A stretch of 64,000 bases of DNA. It comes from Stenotrophomonas rhizophila (GTDB lineage: Bacteria; Pseudomonadota; Gammaproteobacteria; Xanthomonadales; Xanthomonadaceae). Positions 61,807 through 64,000 of this stretch are shown here, one piece after another. Location of the stretch: NCBI RefSeq assembly GCF_000661955.1, contig NZ_CP007597.1:3088755-3152754 (forward strand), given 5' to 3'. The notes below the pieces were generated by a model that saw nothing but the letters and a program-made list of their open reading frames with translations, searched no databases and had not been told where the DNA came from. Numbering within the stretch: the first letter of the stretch is position 1; the number at the start of each line of letters is the position of its first letter. The position numbers and the translations under genes were made by a program.

Positions 61807-61832
61807 CTTTTACGTGCATATACACGTATGAT
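61803..61832 (+). promoter_or_regulatory. marR promoter
   Basis: TTGACC (61803-61808), an 18-bp spacer and TATGAT (61827-61832), 26 bases before the marR ATG. It is one of the best sigma-70-like promoters in the window. Confidence 0.75.
61811..61828. promoter_or_regulatory. Candidate MarR operator inside the promoter spacer
   Basis: TACGTGCATATACACGTA is an 18-bp near-perfect palindrome filling the -35 to -10 spacer. Binding there would block RNA polymerase and repress the marR-MFS operon. Confidence 0.7.
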
Positions 61833-61858
61833 CCAGCCAGACCACCCGGCGCGCCCCC

Positions 61859-62293
61859 ATGGACCCCACCACCGCCAGCCCATGCACCTGCTTCCGCCTG
61901 CGCCGCGCCTCGCGCCAGCTCTCGCAGATCTATGACAGCCACCTAGCGCCGGCCGGGCTCAGCCTCAACGCCTACTCCATCCTTCGCCGCGCCCCCGCGC
62001 CCCGCCAGCTTGGCGAACTCGCCGACGCCCTCGGCATGGACCGCACCACCCTCACCCGCAACCTCAAACCCCTCCTCCTCGCCGGCTGGCTCCAGGAACA
62101 ACGCGGTCACGACGCCCGCCAACGCCTCATCGCCATCACCCCCGCCGGCAAAGCCGTCCTGCGCCGCGCCCGCCCCCTCTGGCAGCGCGCCCAGGCACAC
62201 ATCGAACGCGCCTTCGGCACCCTCCCCACCACCCACCTCAACACCCTCCTCGACCAGCTCGACCACGCCCTCGCGCCTGGAGCCCCCGCATGA
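61859..62293 (+). CDS. MarR family transcriptional regulator
   Basis: A 144-residue regulator with the MarR winged helix (LAPAGLSLNAYSIL, RQLGELADALGMDRTTLTRNLKPLLLAGWLQEQRGHDARQRLIAITPAG) and dimerising N- and C-terminal helices. Its stop overlaps the MFS start by 4 bp. Leucine codons are almost all CTC, unlike the CTG of the other genes. It likely represses the operon through the palindrome in its promoter. Confidence 0.93.
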   Translation: MDPTTASPCTCFRLRRASRQLSQIYDSHLAPAGLSLNAYSILRRAPAPRQLGELADALGMDRTTLTRNLKPLLLAGWLQEQRGHDARQRLIAITPAGKAVLRRARPLWQRAQAHIERAFGTLPTTHLNTLLDQLDHALAPGAPA

Positions 62294-63528
62294 ACGCCCA
62301 GCCCGCCACCCCGCGCGCCCCGACCATGCACTGGGGCCTGCTCGTCGCCGCCTCCGCCATCCTCATGGTCACCATGGGCGTGCGCCAGACCAGCGGCCTC
62401 TACCTCGACCCCATCCACCGCAGCACCGGCGTCAGCATTGTTGAAATCAGCTTCGCCCTCGCCATCGGCCAGTTCGTCTGGGGCGCCGTACAACCCGTGT
62501 TCGGCGCCGTGGCCGACCAGCGCGGCGCGCTCCCCGTACTGCTGTTCGGTGGCGTCCTGCTCGCCATCGGGCTCCTGCTGGCCCCCTACCTCACCAGCCC
62601 GCTCGGCCTCAGCTTCAGCCTTGGTCTGCTCATGGCCGCCGGTGCCGGCGCCGGCAGTTTCTCCGTACTGATCGGCGCCACCGCGCACCGCCTGCCCGCT
62701 GAAAAACGCTCCTTCGCCGCCGGCCTCATCAACGCCGGCGGCTCGCTGGGCCAGTTCGTGTTCGCCCCGCTCGTGCAATGGATCATCAGCAGCGCCGGCT
62801 GGGCCCGCGCCATGTTCACCATGGCCGCCATCACCCTGCTCTCGCTCCCCCTGGCCTGGCCCCTGCGCCGCCGTGCCGGCGACCACGCCGCCGGCGCCAG
62901 CAGCGACGAGGACGGCGGCCTTCGCGCACAGCTGCGCCTGGCCGTGCGCGACCGCAGCTACTGGTGCCTGCACCTGGGCTTCTTCACCTGCGGCCTGCAC
63001 ATCGCCTTTCTGGTCACCCACCTGCCCGGCGAAATCGCCCTGTGCGGGCTGTCGCCCACCGTCGCCTCCACCTCGATCGCGCTGATCGGCCTGTTCAACA
63101 TCGCCGGCAGCCTCATCGTGGGCGCGCTCGGCCAGCGCTACCGCATGAAGTACCTGCTGTTCTGGATGTACGCCAGTCGCGCGGTGATGATCGGCCTGTA
63201 CCTGGTTGCCCCGCCCACCCCGACCACCTTCTACGTGTTCTCCGCCGCGCTCGGCTTCACCTGGCTGGCCACCGTCCCGCCCACCGCCGGCCTGGTCGGC
63301 AAGCTGTTCGGGCCACGCTACCTCGGCACCCTGTTTGGCTTGACCCTGCTCTCGCACCAGCTCGGTGGCTTCTTCGGTGCGTGGCTGGGGGGCGTGGCGC
63401 TGGCCCATTCCGGCAACTACCTGTGGATGTGGTACGCCGACATCGCGCTGGCCGCCATCGCCGCTTTGGTCAACCTGCCGATCCGCGAAGCGCGCTATGG
63501 TTGCCACGGTGTCCCCACCTCCCGTTGA
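62290..63528 (+). CDS. MFS transporter
   Basis: A 412-residue protein with twelve predicted membrane helices. Typical stretches are VRQTSGLYLDPIHRSTG (first loop), AVADQRGALPVLLFGGVLLAIGLLL (loop 2-3 motif variant) and GQRYRMKYLLFWMYASRAVMIGLYL. It resembles oxalate/formate or monocarboxylate-type MFS proteins, but the substrate is unknown. It is co-expressed with marR. Leucine codons shift from mostly CTC in the first half to mostly CTG in the second. Confidence 0.9.
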   Translation: MNAQPATPRAPTMHWGLLVAASAILMVTMGVRQTSGLYLDPIHRSTGVSIVEISFALAIGQFVWGAVQPVFGAVADQRGALPVLLFGGVLLAIGLLLAPYLTSPLGLSFSLGLLMAAGAGAGSFSVLIGATAHRLPAEKRSFAAGLINAGGSLGQFVFAPLVQWIISSAGWARAMFTMAAITLLSLPLAWPLRRRAGDHAAGASSDEDGGLRAQLRLAVRDRSYWCLHLGFFTCGLHIAFLVTHLPGEIALCGLSPTVASTSIALIGLFNIAGSLIVGALGQRYRMKYLLFWMYASRAVMIGLYLVAPPTPTTFYVFSAALGFTWLATVPPTAGLVGKLFGPRYLGTLFGLTLLSHQLGGFFGAWLGGVALAHSGNYLWMWYADIALAAIAALVNLPIREARYGCHGVPTSR

Positions 63529-63540
63529 TGCCGGTGCACG

Positions 63541-63768
63541 ATGACCGAATCCTTCCCTGCCGGTTCACGCCTGGACCGTGACGCGCTGGTCGCGCTCATC
63601 GCGCGCATCCAGGCCGCACCGGGCACCGAACAGGACACCGATGCCGATATCCAGCGGCTGGTGGACGCCGTGCTCGATCCGGACGCGGTGAACTACATCT
63701 TCCATGCGGACCTGTCCGCGCCCCAGATCGCCGATCGGATCCTGCAGTACCGTCCGCGGGTGCTGTGA
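63541..63768 (+). CDS. Colicin/pyocin immunity-like small protein
   Basis: A 75-residue acidic protein. The order of features fits the E-colicin/S-pyocin DNase immunity family: RDALVALIARIQAAPGTEQDTDADIQRLVDAV in place of helices 1 and 2, NYIFHADLSAPQIADRILQYR in place of LIYYP...SP..IV..V..WR. It lacks the typical ending. No bacteriocin is near. It begins 12 bases after the MFS stop. Confidence 0.6.
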   Translation: MTESFPAGSRLDRDALVALIARIQAAPGTEQDTDADIQRLVDAVLDPDAVNYIFHADLSAPQIADRILQYRPRVL

Positions 63769-63869
63769 GCTGACACTACCAGGGCGCGCGATCGTCGTAC
63801 CGACGGCTTCACGCCCCGCAGACCTTTCCGCATCCTGCCCCACCCCCGTCTCATCGGCCCCTTCCGTTG

Positions 63870-63885
63870 CGGACATTTTCGTCCG
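63870..63885. promoter_or_regulatory. Palindrome before the TetR gene
   Basis: CGGAC-ATTTTC-GTCCG lies 10 bases before the TetR start, a common place for autoregulation. Confidence 0.45.
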
Positions 63886-63895
63886 AAGATGTCTC

Positions 63896-64000
63896 ATGAC
63901 CTCCCAACGTGCCGATGCGGCTGCCCGCCGCGCCCTCATCCTGGACGCCGCCGATGCGGTGTTCGGCCAGCATGGCGTCACCGCCCCGCTCGACCTGGTG
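63896..64000 (+). CDS. TetR family regulator, 5' part
   Basis: Thirty-five residues are visible from ATG 63896. RRALILDAADAVFGQHGVTAPLDLV is the start of the TetR HTH. The rest lies outside the window. A palindrome precedes the start. Confidence 0.8.
   Translation, partial: MTSQRADAAARRALILDAADAVFGQHGVTAPLDLV

Larger units (their letters stand above)
61191..61858. other. Repeat-filled gap between the receptor and marR
   Basis: No gene is credible in this 668-base interval. It holds a composite hairpin (61230-61407), hexamer repeats (61437-61532), a third 55-bp-core hairpin (61606-61714), more hexamer repeats (61746-61806) and the marR promoter (61803-61832). The base composition is more A-rich than the flanking genes. 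Confidence 0.8.

Noticed and set aside
61213..61942. Open frames of up to 240 residues upstream of marR
   Set aside because: They translate the hexamer tracts and hairpins (ATATAKATSTT, PEPEPQPKPEPQ). There is no start signal.

Overview
The window is a GC-rich chromosomal segment from a gammaproteobacterium of the Xanthomonadaceae, most likely Stenotrophomonas. The pointers are gene order, protein similarity to that family as I recall it, and many copies of a short hairpin that begins GTAG and is built on a GCCGACC-GTTG-GGTCGGC type stem. These match the SMAG class of REP sequences described in Stenotrophomonas. No tRNA, rRNA, CRISPR array, prophage or plasmid function was seen.

Region 1 (1-22.9 kb) is the conserved envelope and replication block. 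It starts inside tsf. After a repeat-filled gap come a divergent AIM24-family gene and an HDOD-GGDEF gene, then pyrH, frr, uppS, cdsA, dxr, rseP, bamA, lpxD, fabZ, lpxA, lpxB, rnhB, dnaE, a lipoprotein gene and accA. This run joins nucleotide supply and translation recycling to carrier lipid, phospholipid, isoprenoid, outer-membrane protein and lipid A synthesis. Many neighbours overlap by 4 bp. The chaperone gene skp, which lies between bamA and lpxD in enterics, is absent here and the gap is full of REP hairpins.

Region 2 (22.9-24.4 kb) is an intact IS3-family insertion sequence just past the accA terminator. It carries a textbook A-AAA-AAG slippery heptamer between orfA and orfB.

Region 3 (24.4-42.2 kb) holds single genes and small operons: hemJ, a methyltransferase, an intracellular PHA depolymerase, a PadR-regulated membrane protein, a periplasmic cyclophilin, an EamA exporter divergent from a LysR regulator, several lipoproteins, a DUF885 peptidase, an ABC exporter, a serine hydrolase, a VOC-DUF72 pair and a second EamA transporter.

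Region 4 (42.2-48.4 kb) has three cyclic-di-GMP proteins (GAF-GGDEF, 7TM-GGDEF, PAS-GGDEF-EAL) around rluF. Region 5 (48.5-58.3 kb) has a DEAD-box helicase, an S4 protein, a UbiM-like hydroxylase, a ClpP-like lipoprotein, an Ada-AlkA fusion overlapping ogt, an NPP-type phosphodiesterase and bTHX. Region 6 (58.3-61.2 kb) is a divergent MerC-like gene and a ZnuD-like TonB receptor with Zur/Fur-like dyads between them. Region 7 (61.2-64 kb) has hairpin elements, a marR-MFS operon with an operator inside its promoter, an orphan immunity-like gene and the start of a TetR gene.

The most unusual structure is a family of large intergenic hairpins. Three copies (728-838, 1185-1281, 61606-61714) share a 55-bp core, but each is enclosed by its own perfect 21-28 bp inverted arms. 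Two relatives (16919-17105, 61230-61407) share a different 103-bp module in opposite orientation. All lie in gene-free gaps close to degenerate hexanucleotide repeats.
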